A stretch of 7,664 nucleotides of DNA, taken from positions 1 to 7,664 of the forward strand of contig PMCR01000022.1 of the NCBI GenBank assembly GCA_003155465.1. The letters run 5' to 3'. The position numbers and the translations under genes are program-made. Position 1 is the first letter of the stretch. Each line of letters begins with the position of its first letter. The notes below the pieces were generated by a model. That model was not told the origin of the DNA. It ran no database searches and saw nothing but the letters and a program-made list of their open reading frames with translations. Below are positions 1 to 6,738 of the stretch, piece after piece. This stretch comes from Myxococcales bacterium (GTDB lineage: Bacteria > Myxococcota > Polyangia > Fen-1088).

Positions 1-189
1 GCCGCATCCGCTCGTTGATCGCAGACCCGATCATGGCGATGGCAAACTGGAGCGTCAACGGCAGCATCGCAGCCAACCTGCCCGTTCAGACCTGCCGATC
101 CAAGCTGCCAATCCTCGCGAATTCATGCGAGAATCTTGGCGACAGCTTTCCGGACATCACGGGGTTTGTCACCTTCGAGCAGATTGTCT
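1..189. other. Region downstream of the lipoprotein gene, no supported gene
   Basis: This stretch lies beyond the stop codon of the minus-strand lipoprotein gene and runs to the window edge. Short open frames cross it on both strands, but none has a recognisable domain or a convincing start signal. A weak inverted repeat, CTCGC/GCGAG with an 8-base loop near 115-132, could form a small hairpin. It lacks a T-run, so I do not call it a terminator. It could hold the end of a neighbouring gene lying outside the window. Confidence 0.4.
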
Positions 190-2763
190 CTATCTCGGCG
201 TCAGTTTCATGACGGCGCCGGGATTGGTCTCGGTGGTCCAATACAGCGAGTTTGAGTCGATCGTGATCCAGAAGGACGAGGTCTGTCCCGTCGCCAGCGG
301 GATCGTGCTGCTCCCGTCCACCGACATCTTCACCATCGAACCCGTAGTTGTGGCGAAGTACACCCAGGTACCATCGGTGGCCAGGCCATACTGAGAAACC
401 TGCGATGCGAGCAGTGTCGGCAAGCTGCCGTCCCCGGCGCTCGATACCTTCCTCAGTGTGTGGTCCTCGCCAGATGTCCAATAGACGAAGAATGCGTCCA
501 CCGCAAGCATGGAAGGGAACGGCAGCGAAGACGCGAGCGGGGTGGCCAAGGTTCCGTCCAGAGCCTTTTTCATTACCTTGCCGGAGTTTGCCGCGCCGTG
601 GGTGATCTCACTCCAGTAGCGGTTCGTGGCGGTGACGACGAAATCCCCATACGTCGCCCCAGAAATGAGCGTCGTGGGGGAAGTGCCGCCCGCCGACATC
701 TTCATCAGCGAACCTAAGAAATCCGGGGTGTGCCCCATATTGGACCAGTACACATTGGTTCCATCAGTTGCCACAAAGGCGGGTTGGTCCTGCTCGCTCG
801 CGAACGGCGTCGGCGCGCTACTACCGATCGGTGACTTCATGATGTAGGGATCGTTAGTCCAATAGACGTTGTTAGCGTCGACCGCAATACCGTAGGGATT
901 GAGCTGTCCCGACGCGATCGTCACGCTGGGACCGCCGCCAATGGGCACCTTCATGGTGGTGCCGGTCGGTCCGCCAGCAGTACCGAAGGTGTTCCAGTAG
1001 ACGTGATGCGAGTCCACGGTAAGGCCCGTAGGCGCCGCCTGTGCCGAGGCGAGTGTCACGAGACACCGGCCGGCCGTGCACTGAGCAAGCGACGGTGAGG
1101 TGGTCGAGCAGATGGTATTGCAGCTGCCACAGTTGCCATTGTCGCTCTGGACGTCAATGCAGGTGCCGTTGCAGGGGGTGTTGCCAGCCGGACACCCGCA
1201 GGTGGGCGCTGGGGTGCTCCATTCTCCGCTGGCCTGACAGGAGGTGGTTGCCGAGCCCGAGAGGACGTAGCTCTCGTGGCATGCATAGGTGGCTTGTGAG
1301 CCGTAGGTGGTGCCGGGAACGTCGACTGTGCCGTTGGCCGGCGCACTGAGGCCGCCGCAATCGACCAAAACGCAAGTGGGCGCGGTGCCCCAGCTGCTGT
1401 CGGCCTGGCAGGTGCGGGTTGCATTGCCCGACAAATGGTAGCCCGTGGTGGTGCAGGAATAGGTTGCCGTGGAACCATAGGTCGTAATCGGAGCGCTGAC
1501 CGTGCCGTTGGTCGGAGCCAAGGGCGCACCGCAGTCGACCAGAACGCAAGTGGGGGCCGTGCCCGACCAGGAGATGTCAGCCTGGCAGGTGCGGGTCGCA
1601 TTGCCCGACAGATGATAGCCCGTGGCGGTGCAGGAATAGGTTGCCGTGGAACCATAGGTCGTGATTGGGGCACTGACGGCGCCATTGGCCAGTGCGGGGG
1701 GGGGGCCGCAATCGATGATCGTGCACGTGGGTGCGGTTCCGGCCCAAGTACGGTCCGCTTGGCAGGTGCGGGTAGCAGTGCCGTGCATCTGATGGCCGGT
1801 CCCGCAGGAATAGGTCGCCGTGGAACCCACGGTCAGAGTCGGCGCCGAGACCGTTCCCCCGGTTGGCTCCGGCAACGAGGGACAATCGGAAGCAACGCAG
1901 CTTGGCGCTGTGCCGGACCAGATGCCGTTCGCCTGACAAGTGCGGGTAGACGAGCCGGAAGGGCCATACCCAGTTGCGCAAGAGTAGTTGGCAATTGAAC
2001 CATAGGTTGTGATGGTCGCGCTGACCGAGCCGCTGGTCGGAGCGCTGAGCGGGCCGCAGTCGACCAACGAACAGGTCGGCGCGGCACCCGACCATGTGCC
2101 GTCCGGCTGGCAGGTGCGGGTCACCGACTGTGACAGGCGATACCCAATCGAGCAGGCATAGGTCGCGGTTGAGCCCGGCTTCGTACTTTCGCCGATCACC
2201 GAACCGTTCGCCGGATTGGTCAGCGGATCGCAATCGGCTATTCCCGTGGTTGGCGTGTCGGTTGGCTTCAAGTCTGGCGGGGCGTCGGCTGGCGGTGTTC
2301 CCAGGTCGGGCGCTAGCGGCACGTCAGCAGGCGCGCCCCCGCGCGAGTCGGCGGCGCCGTCCCCTGATGGGCCGACTCGATCATCTGCAGCATCGATCGA
2401 TCGGACTTGCGTCGGCGTGCTATCCACCGCCGCCAGTCTGGCGTCCGTCGTCGAGGGCGCGCCATCCGTCGGCGGGTGCACGCCATCCATCGCCGTCTCT
2501 GTCGCGTCCGTCGTCGTTGGCATGGCATCCAGGCCGTCAGATGCCGCCGCATCGATTTGGCCGCAGGTCAAGTCGTCAGGCTTGCAGCAACCGCCCGCGC
2601 GTCCCGGTACTCGGCAGAGGTACCCGGATGGACACTGCTGATTGTCGTCGCAGGCCAACTTCGCCAGGTCAGGCTCGGGGAAACACCCTGTCAGCGCCGA
2701 AAGCGCGAGCAGGCTGAGCCCGAAGGTTGCGTGCCTGCGCCTCAAGTAGGTCAACCGTGCCAT
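190..2763 (-). CDS. Large surface lipoprotein: Cys-rich head, six sushi (CCP) modules and YWT-type beta-propeller
   Basis: 857 residues, probably lipid-anchored and exposed on the outer membrane or periplasmic face. The start at 2763 is chosen because it gives a lipoprotein signal: basic RRR at 8-10, a hydrophobic run at 13-24 and lipobox LTGC with Cys27. The longer frame upstream overlaps the preceding gene. After Cys27 comes a Cys-rich segment (38-67), then an Asp/Ala/Pro/Thr-rich linker (68-175). Six CCP modules follow, each with four cysteines and a conserved Trp (178-231, 236-289, 294-347, 352-406, 411-464, 469-522). A Cys-rich module with NCGSC at 544-548 spans 524-567. The C-terminal part (about 580-857) repeats YW/YF at 589, 634, 672, 716, 761, 802 and 841, as in a six- or seven-bladed propeller. 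CCP and propeller modules usually bind proteins or glycans; the ligand is unknown. No catalytic motif is visible. The gene follows the TPR gene by 4 bases, so the insertion upstream may reduce its expression. Confidence 0.9.
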   Translation of the reverse strand: MARLTYLRRRHATFGLSLLALSALTGCFPEPDLAKLACDDNQQCPSGYLCRVPGRAGGCCKPDDLTCGQIDAAASDGLDAMPTTTDATETAMDGVHPPTDGAPSTTDARLAAVDSTPTQVRSIDAADDRVGPSGDGAADSRGGAPADVPLAPDLGTPPADAPPDLKPTDTPTTGIADCDPLTNPANGSVIGESTKPGSTATYACSIGYRLSQSVTRTCQPDGTWSGAAPTCSLVDCGPLSAPTSGSVSATITTYGSIANYSCATGYGPSGSSTRTCQANGIWSGTAPSCVASDCPSLPEPTGGTVSAPTLTVGSTATYSCGTGHQMHGTATRTCQADRTWAGTAPTCTIIDCGPPPALANGAVSAPITTYGSTATYSCTATGYHLSGNATRTCQADISWSGTAPTCVLVDCGAPLAPTNGTVSAPITTYGSTATYSCTTTGYHLSGNATRTCQADSSWGTAPTCVLVDCGGLSAPANGTVDVPGTTYGSQATYACHESYVLSGSATTSCQASGEWSTPAPTCGCPAGNTPCNGTCIDVQSDNGNCGSCNTICSTTSPSLAQCTAGRCLVTLASAQAAPTGLTVDSHHVYWNTFGTAGGPTGTTMKVPIGGGPSVTIASGQLNPYGIAVDANNVYWTNDPYIMKSPIGSSAPTPFASEQDQPAFVATDGTNVYWSNMGHTPDFLGSLMKMSAGGTSPTTLISGATYGDFVVTATNRYWSEITHGAANSGKVMKKALDGTLATPLASSLPFPSMLAVDAFFVYWTSGEDHTLRKVSSAGDGSLPTLLASQVSQYGLATDGTWVYFATTTGSMVKMSVDGSSTIPLATGQTSSFWITIDSNSLYWTTETNPGAVMKLTPR
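1381..1720 (-). repeat. Near-identical tandem sushi-module coding repeats (CCP4 and CCP5)
   Basis: The DNA of the fourth and fifth CCP modules is nearly the same over most of the module, with a 177-bp period: for example GGTGCGGGT occurs at 1411 and again at 1588. The other modules are clearly more diverged. This points to a recent in-frame duplication or gene conversion of one 59-residue unit. CCP5 has lost a couple of residues before its last cysteine (SSWGTAPTC against SWSGTAPTC plus spacing). Confidence 0.75.
1696..1705 (-). repeat. Homopolymeric C10 tract inside the lipoprotein gene
   Basis: Ten consecutive G on the plus strand read as C10 on the coding strand, encoding the end of Gly353 and Pro354-356 at the start of CCP4. 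A one-base change here would shift the frame and remove the last three sushi modules and the propeller. Runs of this length are slippage-prone; the sequence shown is in frame. Confidence 0.9.
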
Positions 2764-2767
2764 GAGA

Positions 2768-3409
2768 CTAGTAGGTTCCTTGAAGGGTGGCTGCGATTCC
2801 ACCAGTGATCGGTAGCGGGCCGAGGGAAATTTGGGGGCGATTGTCCTTTGCCTTCCAGCCCAGCACGCACATCGTGGTTCCCGCCAGGATGGCCGCTGTG
2901 CCGACCCCGTAGCCGACCCAGGCCCAGGTCTTGTATGAGCGGCGGGTTGAATCCTTGTTGGCGTCGTAGTGCCCCGGCGGGTACATCTCATTCATAAGGC
3001 TGTTGCTCTTCAAGTTGAGCGCGATACCGGTGGCCAACGAGGCCAGGCCCACCGAGCCGACCAAAAGTCCAGCCGTCCGCAACCCGCTACCCCCTTGCCT
3101 CTCTGGAACGGCAGGCGCGGCCAGGACAACCCCGGGCTCGGGCTCCTGCGGTGGGTTCGGCAGAGGCCCCCCTTTGTCGATGACCGGCGCGACGGGCGCC
3201 GCCGCCTTCACCGGTTCTGGCTCGATCCGTGGGGTTGCCGGCTTCTGCACTTCGAGATGGGACTCACATTCGGTCACATGCTTGCGCAGTCCCTCGGCAT
3301 CGCGCGCCGACATGTCGGGGACCTTGCGCTCATATTCGCGGAAGCGATCAAGCGCATCCTGCCACACGTGGTTCTGTTCGAAACAGCGGGGATTGCCTAC
3401 CTGACGCAC
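2768..3409 (-). pseudogene. C-terminal fragment of a disrupted TPR/two-TM envelope protein
   Basis: This is the 3' part of a host gene cut by the element. True host codons begin at 3379 (EQNHVWQDALDRFREY, second half of a TPR). They continue through a Glu/Pro/Ala-rich stretch to two hydrophobic segments, around GLLVGSVGLASLATGIAL and VGYGVGTAAILAGTTM, typical of myxobacterial TPR proteins with a C-terminal membrane part. The open frame extends to a GTG at 3409 that lies inside the left terminal repeat and adds ten residues beginning MRQVGNP. I see no ribosome binding site before that GTG, so translation of this fragment is doubtful. Joined to the other half (7187-7438), it would give about 287 residues. 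The stop lies 4 bases before the lipoprotein start, indicating that the two genes formed an operon. Confidence 0.85.
3380..3387. repeat. Target site duplication, left copy
   Basis: GAAACAGC directly abuts the left terminal repeat and recurs exactly at 7187-7194 next to the right one. An 8-bp duplication is the usual length for IS1595-family insertions. Confidence 0.95.
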
Positions 3410-3420
3410 GCCGCGGAAGG
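3388..3420 (+). repeat. Left terminal inverted repeat (TIR-L)
   Basis: 33 bp beginning GGGGATTGCCTACCTGACGC. It pairs with 7154-7186 in inverted orientation, with two mismatches (TIR positions 22 and 25, C here and T in the right copy). The match stops abruptly after position 33. Read outward, this copy contains a GTG in frame with the host gene fragment. Confidence 0.97.
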
Positions 3421-3478
3421 CTAACGCAATGATGCATTTCTATTTACGGCTCGTTCGCGTGGGTGCTAGGGTCGCTCC

Positions 3479-4276
3479 ATGGGGATACTGCATCGAGCGT
3501 GGAAGCATCTTGCATCTTGGGCCGCTGAGGGAGTGTGGCAGTGGATCATTTGCTACTTCATTTTTACTCCCGGCGCATGGGTTGGGACGACGGCAACGCT
3601 TAGGCACTACGGGGCGCCCATGATCACCGCCTTACTCGTTGGAGCCGTTCTTGCGGTTCCGGTGGGATTGTTCATCGCCTTCTTCCGGCAACACGCCAAG
3701 TTGATGCCAATCGTAAGGGAGTTGCAGACGAAGTTGCACGTCCAGTCGGTTCCTATCTTGGATTCTACCCCTAACGTAGATAGTTCACCCTCTCCCACAT
3801 CCGCGTCTCCGCCGCACTCATTGTTTCCGGTCGCCGCAGTTCTGGCTGCATTGGCCGTGCTCATAATTGGAATAGTAATTTTGGTTCCACATAGCGCCAG
3901 CGTGTCTCAGGAGACTGCAAGCGCGACAGACGGTGGCACGGGGCCGGGAGACATCTTCAATAACTTAGAAGATGTACAAAAGAAGATCCTGCGCACAATG
4001 TGGGACTATCAGAAACAGTTGAGCCCTGGCTATGAGAAGCGCTTTATCATGCGCATCTATCCGGAAACATTTGAGTATTTAGAATTGTATCCACACCTTG
4101 ATGCATTGGTAAAGCGTGGCTATGTCATCTGTACCTATGCGGTGGCAAAACAAGGCAACGTCTGTGTCATTGACAACGGCGGTATTACCTTTATGCAGTC
4201 AATCGGCTCTCTTGCAAATGGTAGCACTTATGTCTTGCCATTCGATTACGTCGAAACTCTGCATCATCGGAACTAG
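3479..4276 (+). CDS. Uncharacterised membrane protein, element cargo
   Basis: 265 residues of unrecognised family. Hydrophobic segments at about 46-69 and 113-137 look like two transmembrane helices, and 18-34 is also hydrophobic. A Ser/Pro-rich loop lies between the two helices (95-112). The C-terminal soluble part (about 163-245) has helical EDVQKKILRTMWDYQKQ, then LDALVKRGYV and a beta-rich stretch with NGGITFM. That order (helices, L..L...GYV, strand, G.TF) resembles a winged-helix fold, but this is only a pattern impression. TAGGG at 3467-3471 lies a good distance before the ATG and can serve as ribosome binding site. The gene is alone on its strand at the left end. Its stop codon shares the CTAG at 4273-4276 with the stop of the convergent small gene. 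Function unknown; a membrane-anchored sensor or effector is one possibility. Confidence 0.75.
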   Translation: MGILHRAWKHLASWAAEGVWQWIICYFIFTPGAWVGTTATLRHYGAPMITALLVGAVLAVPVGLFIAFFRQHAKLMPIVRELQTKLHVQSVPILDSTPNVDSSPSPTSASPPHSLFPVAAVLAALAVLIIGIVILVPHSASVSQETASATDGGTGPGDIFNNLEDVQKKILRTMWDYQKQLSPGYEKRFIMRIYPETFEYLELYPHLDALVKRGYVICTYAVAKQGNVCVIDNGGITFMQSIGSLANGSTYVLPFDYVETLHHRN

Positions 4277-4410
4277 TGTGCCTTGGATGGTCTCTTCTTG
4301 AAAAGAAGGCCGACTGCTTCCGTGAACCGCAACGGATGGAGTGACAAGGGCGGATCGCCCCGAGGTGGGTTTGGGGCCGATGGCTTTGGTTGTGCCTTGT
4401 CCTTCTTCAT
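4273..4410 (-). CDS. Small 45-residue protein immediately downstream of the transposase
   Basis: The frame starts with ATG at 4410, encodes MKKDKAQPKPSAPNPP onward and ends at a TAG at 4273-4275. It is rich in Lys and Pro at the start, with a short LHPLRFTEAVGLLFKKRP segment near the end. The start is only 9 bases beyond the transposase stop. AAGG, which overlaps that stop codon, lies 7 bases before the ATG, a good ribosome binding site that suggests coupled translation. The 3' end overlaps the convergent membrane protein gene through the palindrome CTAG. No family is recognised; a small accessory to transposition is an inference from position only. Confidence 0.65.
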   Translation of the reverse strand: MKKDKAQPKPSAPNPPRGDPPLSLHPLRFTEAVGLLFKKRPSKAH

Positions 4411-4419
4411 GGCTACACC

Positions 4420-5400
4420 TTACCGCGATCCGCGCGTGTCCTGCAAAGAGGGGATATGCCCCGCAATCTTGTAGAGGGTGAGACGGCGGTTTTCAAGACG
4501 GCGAATCGTCTGGACCGTACGTTGGCCGTCGGTGATCTTGCGCGTGTTGTACTTGAACTCGAACTCGTTTGAGTAGCGGGGAAGGTGACCAGAGCTGACG
4601 TGGTGGTGCGTTCCATCCACCTGCCGGCGGAAGTTGCCGAAGTATCCCTCGACTGCGTTGGTCGATGCCATTCGGCCAGTGCTCCGGTCGCGGCGCACAT
4701 ATTCCTCTTCCTGATGGTTGACGGTGTCGTGCGAAGCAAATTCCTGTCCGGGCCACGTGTAGATCGACGATTCGTCAGTGTTGAGGACCGCATCCGACGA
4801 AACGTGTTCTTCCAGCATGTCCGCGACGATCGCGCTGGTGACCTGGGCTTCCGGCATGACGTGGGCGTGAGCCCGTCCGCCACGCTCAACGAAGGCAACA
4901 ACGGCCGTCTTGTTGCCGCGATACCCACGACCCCTTCCGCGTCGCACGCCGCCGATATAGACCTCATCTGCCTCGACGGTGCCAGAGAGGATTTCCGGGG
5001 CGGCCTCGGTCATCGCGGCGCGGATTCGGTGTGAGAGGTGCCAAGCCGAGCGCTTGGCGATCCCGAGCATGCGGTGAAGTTGCAAACTACTGATGCCCTT
5101 CTTGCTCGCGCACATCAGGTGGATGGCCAGGAGCCACTTATGCAGCGGGATCTTGCTGTCTTCCATGACCGTGCCGGTGGTCACGCTGAACTGCTTCTTG
5201 CAGCCGGCGCAGTAGAAGATCGGGCGCGCACGCTTGGAGGACACGGGAGAGACATCGGTGCAGCCGCAGCGAGAGCAGACGAGGCCGGCCGGCCAGCGCA
5301 TGGCTTCGAGAAAAGCGCGGGCAGACTCCTCATTCGGAAAGCGGGTCACCATCTCGACGAAGGAGAGGTTGTTCAAACCGGCCATCATGTTCGTTGTCAT
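4420..5400 (-). CDS. IS1595-family transposase (ISXO2-like)
   Basis: 326 residues, catalysing excision and insertion of the element at its terminal repeats. An N-terminal zinc ribbon has Cys42, Cys45, Cys64 and Cys67, followed by a helical region (about 85-130) likely to contact DNA. The catalytic part shows Asp145 in VEADEVYIGG, Asp209 in LNTDESSIY and Glu251 in the STNAVEGYFGNFRR motif, the expected DDE set for IS1595 relatives. There is no frameshift or internal stop and the length is usual, so it is probably active. The annotated ATG at 5400 has no ribosome binding site. A promoter-like TTGACA/TATACA pair ends at the start codon, so the mRNA may be nearly leaderless and translation might begin at Met5 or Met6. 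It is followed after 9 bases by a 45-codon gene and is divergent from a small ribbon-helix-helix gene. Confidence 0.95.
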   Translation of the reverse strand: MTTNMMAGLNNLSFVEMVTRFPNEESARAFLEAMRWPAGLVCSRCGCTDVSPVSSKRARPIFYCAGCKKQFSVTTGTVMEDSKIPLHKWLLAIHLMCASKKGISSLQLHRMLGIAKRSAWHLSHRIRAAMTEAAPEILSGTVEADEVYIGGVRRGRGRGYRGNKTAVVAFVERGGRAHAHVMPEAQVTSAIVADMLEEHVSSDAVLNTDESSIYTWPGQEFASHDTVNHQEEEYVRRDRSTGRMASTNAVEGYFGNFRRQVDGTHHHVSSGHLPRYSNEFEFKYNTRKITDGQRTVQTIRRLENRRLTLYKIAGHIPSLQDTRGSR

Positions 5401-5427
5401 GTATATGTGTATACAACGTCATGTCAA
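5400..5427 (-). promoter_or_regulatory. Putative promoter of the transposase
   Basis: On the minus strand, TTGACA (5427-5422) is followed by 16 bases and TATACA (5405-5400), the latter overlapping the annotated ATG. A transcript from here would begin inside or just before the first codons, implying a leaderless or very short leader. The boxes match the sigma-70 consensus well, but no start site can be shown from sequence alone. Confidence 0.5.
5407..5414 (-). promoter_or_regulatory. GTATACAC motif upstream of the transposase
   Basis: GTATACAC on the transposase strand sits 6 bases before its ATG. The same 8 bases occur 7 bases before the divergent ribbon-helix-helix gene. The site is also half of a local palindrome GTATA-TGTG-TATAC (5401-5414). 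A shared operator for the small DNA-binding protein is the simplest reading; a shared promoter element is the alternative. Confidence 0.45.
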
Positions 5428-5446
5428 GCGACGCAAGAAGAATGTA

Positions 5447-5474
5447 TTGACAATCGGGTGACGCGGTATACACT
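5447..5474 (+). promoter_or_regulatory. Putative promoter of the ribbon-helix-helix gene
   Basis: TTGACA at 5447-5452 is followed by TATACA (14-base spacer) or, better spaced, TACACT at 5469-5474 (16 bases). The ATG is at 5481, so transcription would start at or near the first codon. The second GTATACAC copy (5466-5473) overlaps the -10 region, a position suited to repression. Confidence 0.45.
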
Positions 5475-5480
5475 TTGAAC

Positions 5481-5663
5481 ATGACACCAAAAGCAGGCAA
5501 GAAAGAAAAGGCGCGACGCGAAACGCCCATGCAGATCCGACTCACCGCAGAAGAGAAGACGATGTTCTCCGAGGCTGCAGAGCGGGATCACCTCAGCCTA
5601 TCAGCGTGGCTTCGACTGGCGGGTATCCACGCTATCGATAACCGGCACAAGCTGGCGGGGTAG
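5481..5663 (+). CDS. Small ribbon-helix-helix DNA-binding protein
   Basis: 60 residues. After a Lys/Arg-rich head comes a pattern typical of the MetJ/Arc/CopG or MobC-like fold: a strand PMQIRLT, helix EEKTMFSEAAERDH and then SLSAWLRLAGIHAI. Such dimers bind short palindromic operators. The ATG at 5481 is preferred over an in-frame TTG two codons earlier, because it follows the promoter-like boxes directly. The gene is divergent from the transposase across 80 bases that contain two GTATACAC copies, so it may repress the transposase and itself. It could also be an antitoxin-like or mobilisation-type accessory, but no toxin partner lies next to it on the same strand. Confidence 0.7.
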   Translation: MTPKAGKKEKARRETPMQIRLTAEEKTMFSEAAERDHLSLSAWLRLAGIHAIDNRHKLAG

Positions 5664-5678
5664 GGATTGTTCGATAGC

Positions 5679-5698
5679 CTCCTAGAGTTGGCTAGGAG
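5679..5698. terminator. Hairpin between convergent genes, possible terminator
   Basis: A perfect 7-bp inverted repeat, CTCCTAG / CTAGGAG with a 6-base loop, lies between the end of the plus-strand ribbon-helix-helix gene and the end of the minus-strand operon. It overlaps the stop codon of the latter. Neither side has a T-run, so intrinsic termination would be weak. Confidence 0.4.
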
Positions 5699-6162
5699 CG
5701 AATAACTGGCATTGGGGCTATGACAACATCCATGTTGTCGACAATGATCTGCCGCAGTTTCCTCTGCACTGTCTTGCTCATTTCCCTACCGCGAACCCAC
5801 GGCTCTCCTCTTCTGTTCATTCTGATTTCTGTGTGGGCTGGATTGGGAGGACTACTAGCATAGTCGGGATCGTGGACCACACTGACCTCGCAGTGCTTCC
5901 TCGAATTTTCGCAATACAACTCAGGGGGCAACACTCCGACAGCAAACGAGCCGACACCGTTTTCCCTTGGATACTTTTGCGACAGAGCGTCCATCGGCTG
6001 GCTGTACTTCGATCGGTTGCATGAGCAATCCGTAATCCTGATGGCCGCGACGCTGACCTTCCCGTCTTGGTCCAGATCTTCGAACGCAACCCTTCGATAG
6101 AGAAGTTCTCTCGGGTCGAAGTTCTGATCGGCTGGGATCTGATCTCGTTCGTCCTCAGCCAT
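5692..6162 (-). CDS. Uncharacterised protein, third gene of the cargo operon
   Basis: 156 residues, soluble, no signal or membrane segment. Notable stretches are RRVAFEDL (23-30), DCSCNRSKYSQPMDAL (45-60), GVGSFAVGVLPP (69-80), KHCEVSVVHDPD (89-100) and NPAHTEIR (107-114). Several Cys and His residues fall in these motifs (Cys46, Cys48, Cys84, His90, Cys91, His97, His110), so a metal site or catalytic centre is possible but unproven. I recognise no named family. The start overlaps the previous gene by 8 bases (ATGGCTGA) and has no clear ribosome binding site of its own, so translation is probably coupled. The tight overlap suggests that this protein and the one before it act together. Confidence 0.75.
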   Translation of the reverse strand: MAEDERDQIPADQNFDPRELLYRRVAFEDLDQDGKVSVAAIRITDCSCNRSKYSQPMDALSQKYPRENGVGSFAVGVLPPELYCENSRKHCEVSVVHDPDYASSPPNPAHTEIRMNRRGEPWVRGREMSKTVQRKLRQIIVDNMDVVIAPMPVIRS

Positions 6163-6724
6163 GCGCCAGATAGTCGACCATTTCGTTGACGAACCAGATA
6201 AGGTTCGAGGCTTCGATCTCTGAGACGATTGGCTCTGAGCCCTTTTCTCGTGTCGTGGTAACTATCTCGCCTGTGTTGTAGCACTCCACGTCCGCGTACC
6301 TGATGCCGGAGCTAATGCACACGATGACGCCATCTTGCGCAGATGCACCCACCTTGGTAGGTTGGATTCCTAAAATAGCAAGCTGCTCTACTACTGACCT
6401 CGCCGACGCGATTGCATTCGCACTGGGAGGTTCTGCGCCGTAGCTATTCCAGCCGGCAGGAAGAGACGCGAGGCTTTTGAATTTCTCCTCCGCCGCAACA
6501 TACCAATCAGGGCGCTGATAGCCTTGGTCAATCATGATCACTCCGGATTCCGTGGCCTCAGATTGGATCTCCTCGGGGAGCAAACTTCCGATGCCGATAT
6601 CGCCAGCATAGCTATAGCGGACGGGAGCGGAGCGCGTGATGACGACCTTTTCGGGCACCTCCGTATAGCGTCTTGTGTCATCCACGATCTCCTCGGGAGG
6701 GCTGGCATAGGCGAGCGCAGGCAT
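6155..6724 (-). CDS. Uncharacterised protein with LPAGWNSYGA motif, second gene of the cargo operon
   Basis: 189 residues, cytoplasmic by appearance. The N-terminal third (about 1-70) looks loosely structured. The core begins with the motif LPAGWNSYGAEPPS (88-101). It continues with a helix ANAIASARSVVEQLAILGI (102-120) and alternating strands including DGVIVCISSG and YADVECYNTGEIV (131-155). The GW(N/D)xYGAxPP style motif followed by a helix and beta-strands looks like a recurring bacterial family of unknown function, from memory and without a search. A good ribosome binding site (TAGGA, 7 bases before ATG) supports the start at 6724. It begins 14 bases after the first operon gene ends and overlaps the third by 8 bases. 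Confidence 0.75.
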   Translation of the reverse strand: MPALAYASPPEEIVDDTRRYTEVPEKVVITRSAPVRYSYAGDIGIGSLLPEEIQSEATESGVIMIDQGYQRPDWYVAAEEKFKSLASLPAGWNSYGAEPPSANAIASARSVVEQLAILGIQPTKVGASAQDGVIVCISSGIRYADVECYNTGEIVTTTREKGSEPIVSEIEASNLIWFVNEMVDYLAHG

Positions 6725-6738
6725 GGTTCTATCCTACA

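Noticed and set aside
1056..2233. Several long open frames on both strands over the sushi-coding region
   Set aside because: They are shadows of a GC-rich repetitive gene: biased composition, no domains, and repeats that only make sense in the lipoprotein frame.
2300..2560. Short direct repeats around GCCATCC/CGTCGGC that suggested a repeat array
   Set aside because: Irregular spacing; they reflect Asp-, Ala- and Thr-rich codons of the lipoprotein linker, not a CRISPR or regulatory array.
2764..2991. N-terminal extension of the lipoprotein frame by 76 codons
   Set aside because: It overlaps the TPR gene on the same strand in another frame and would bury the clear lipoprotein signal; the start at 2763 fits a lipobox and operon spacing.
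4585..5478. Plus-strand open frames opposite the transposase
   Set aside because: They mirror the transposase codons, have no recognisable domain or ribosome binding site, and conflict with the well-supported DDE gene.
5481..6162. Ribbon-helix-helix gene plus neighbouring gene as a toxin-antitoxin pair
   Set aside because: The neighbour is convergent and belongs to a different operon; no toxin family is recognised, so the pairing is not supported.
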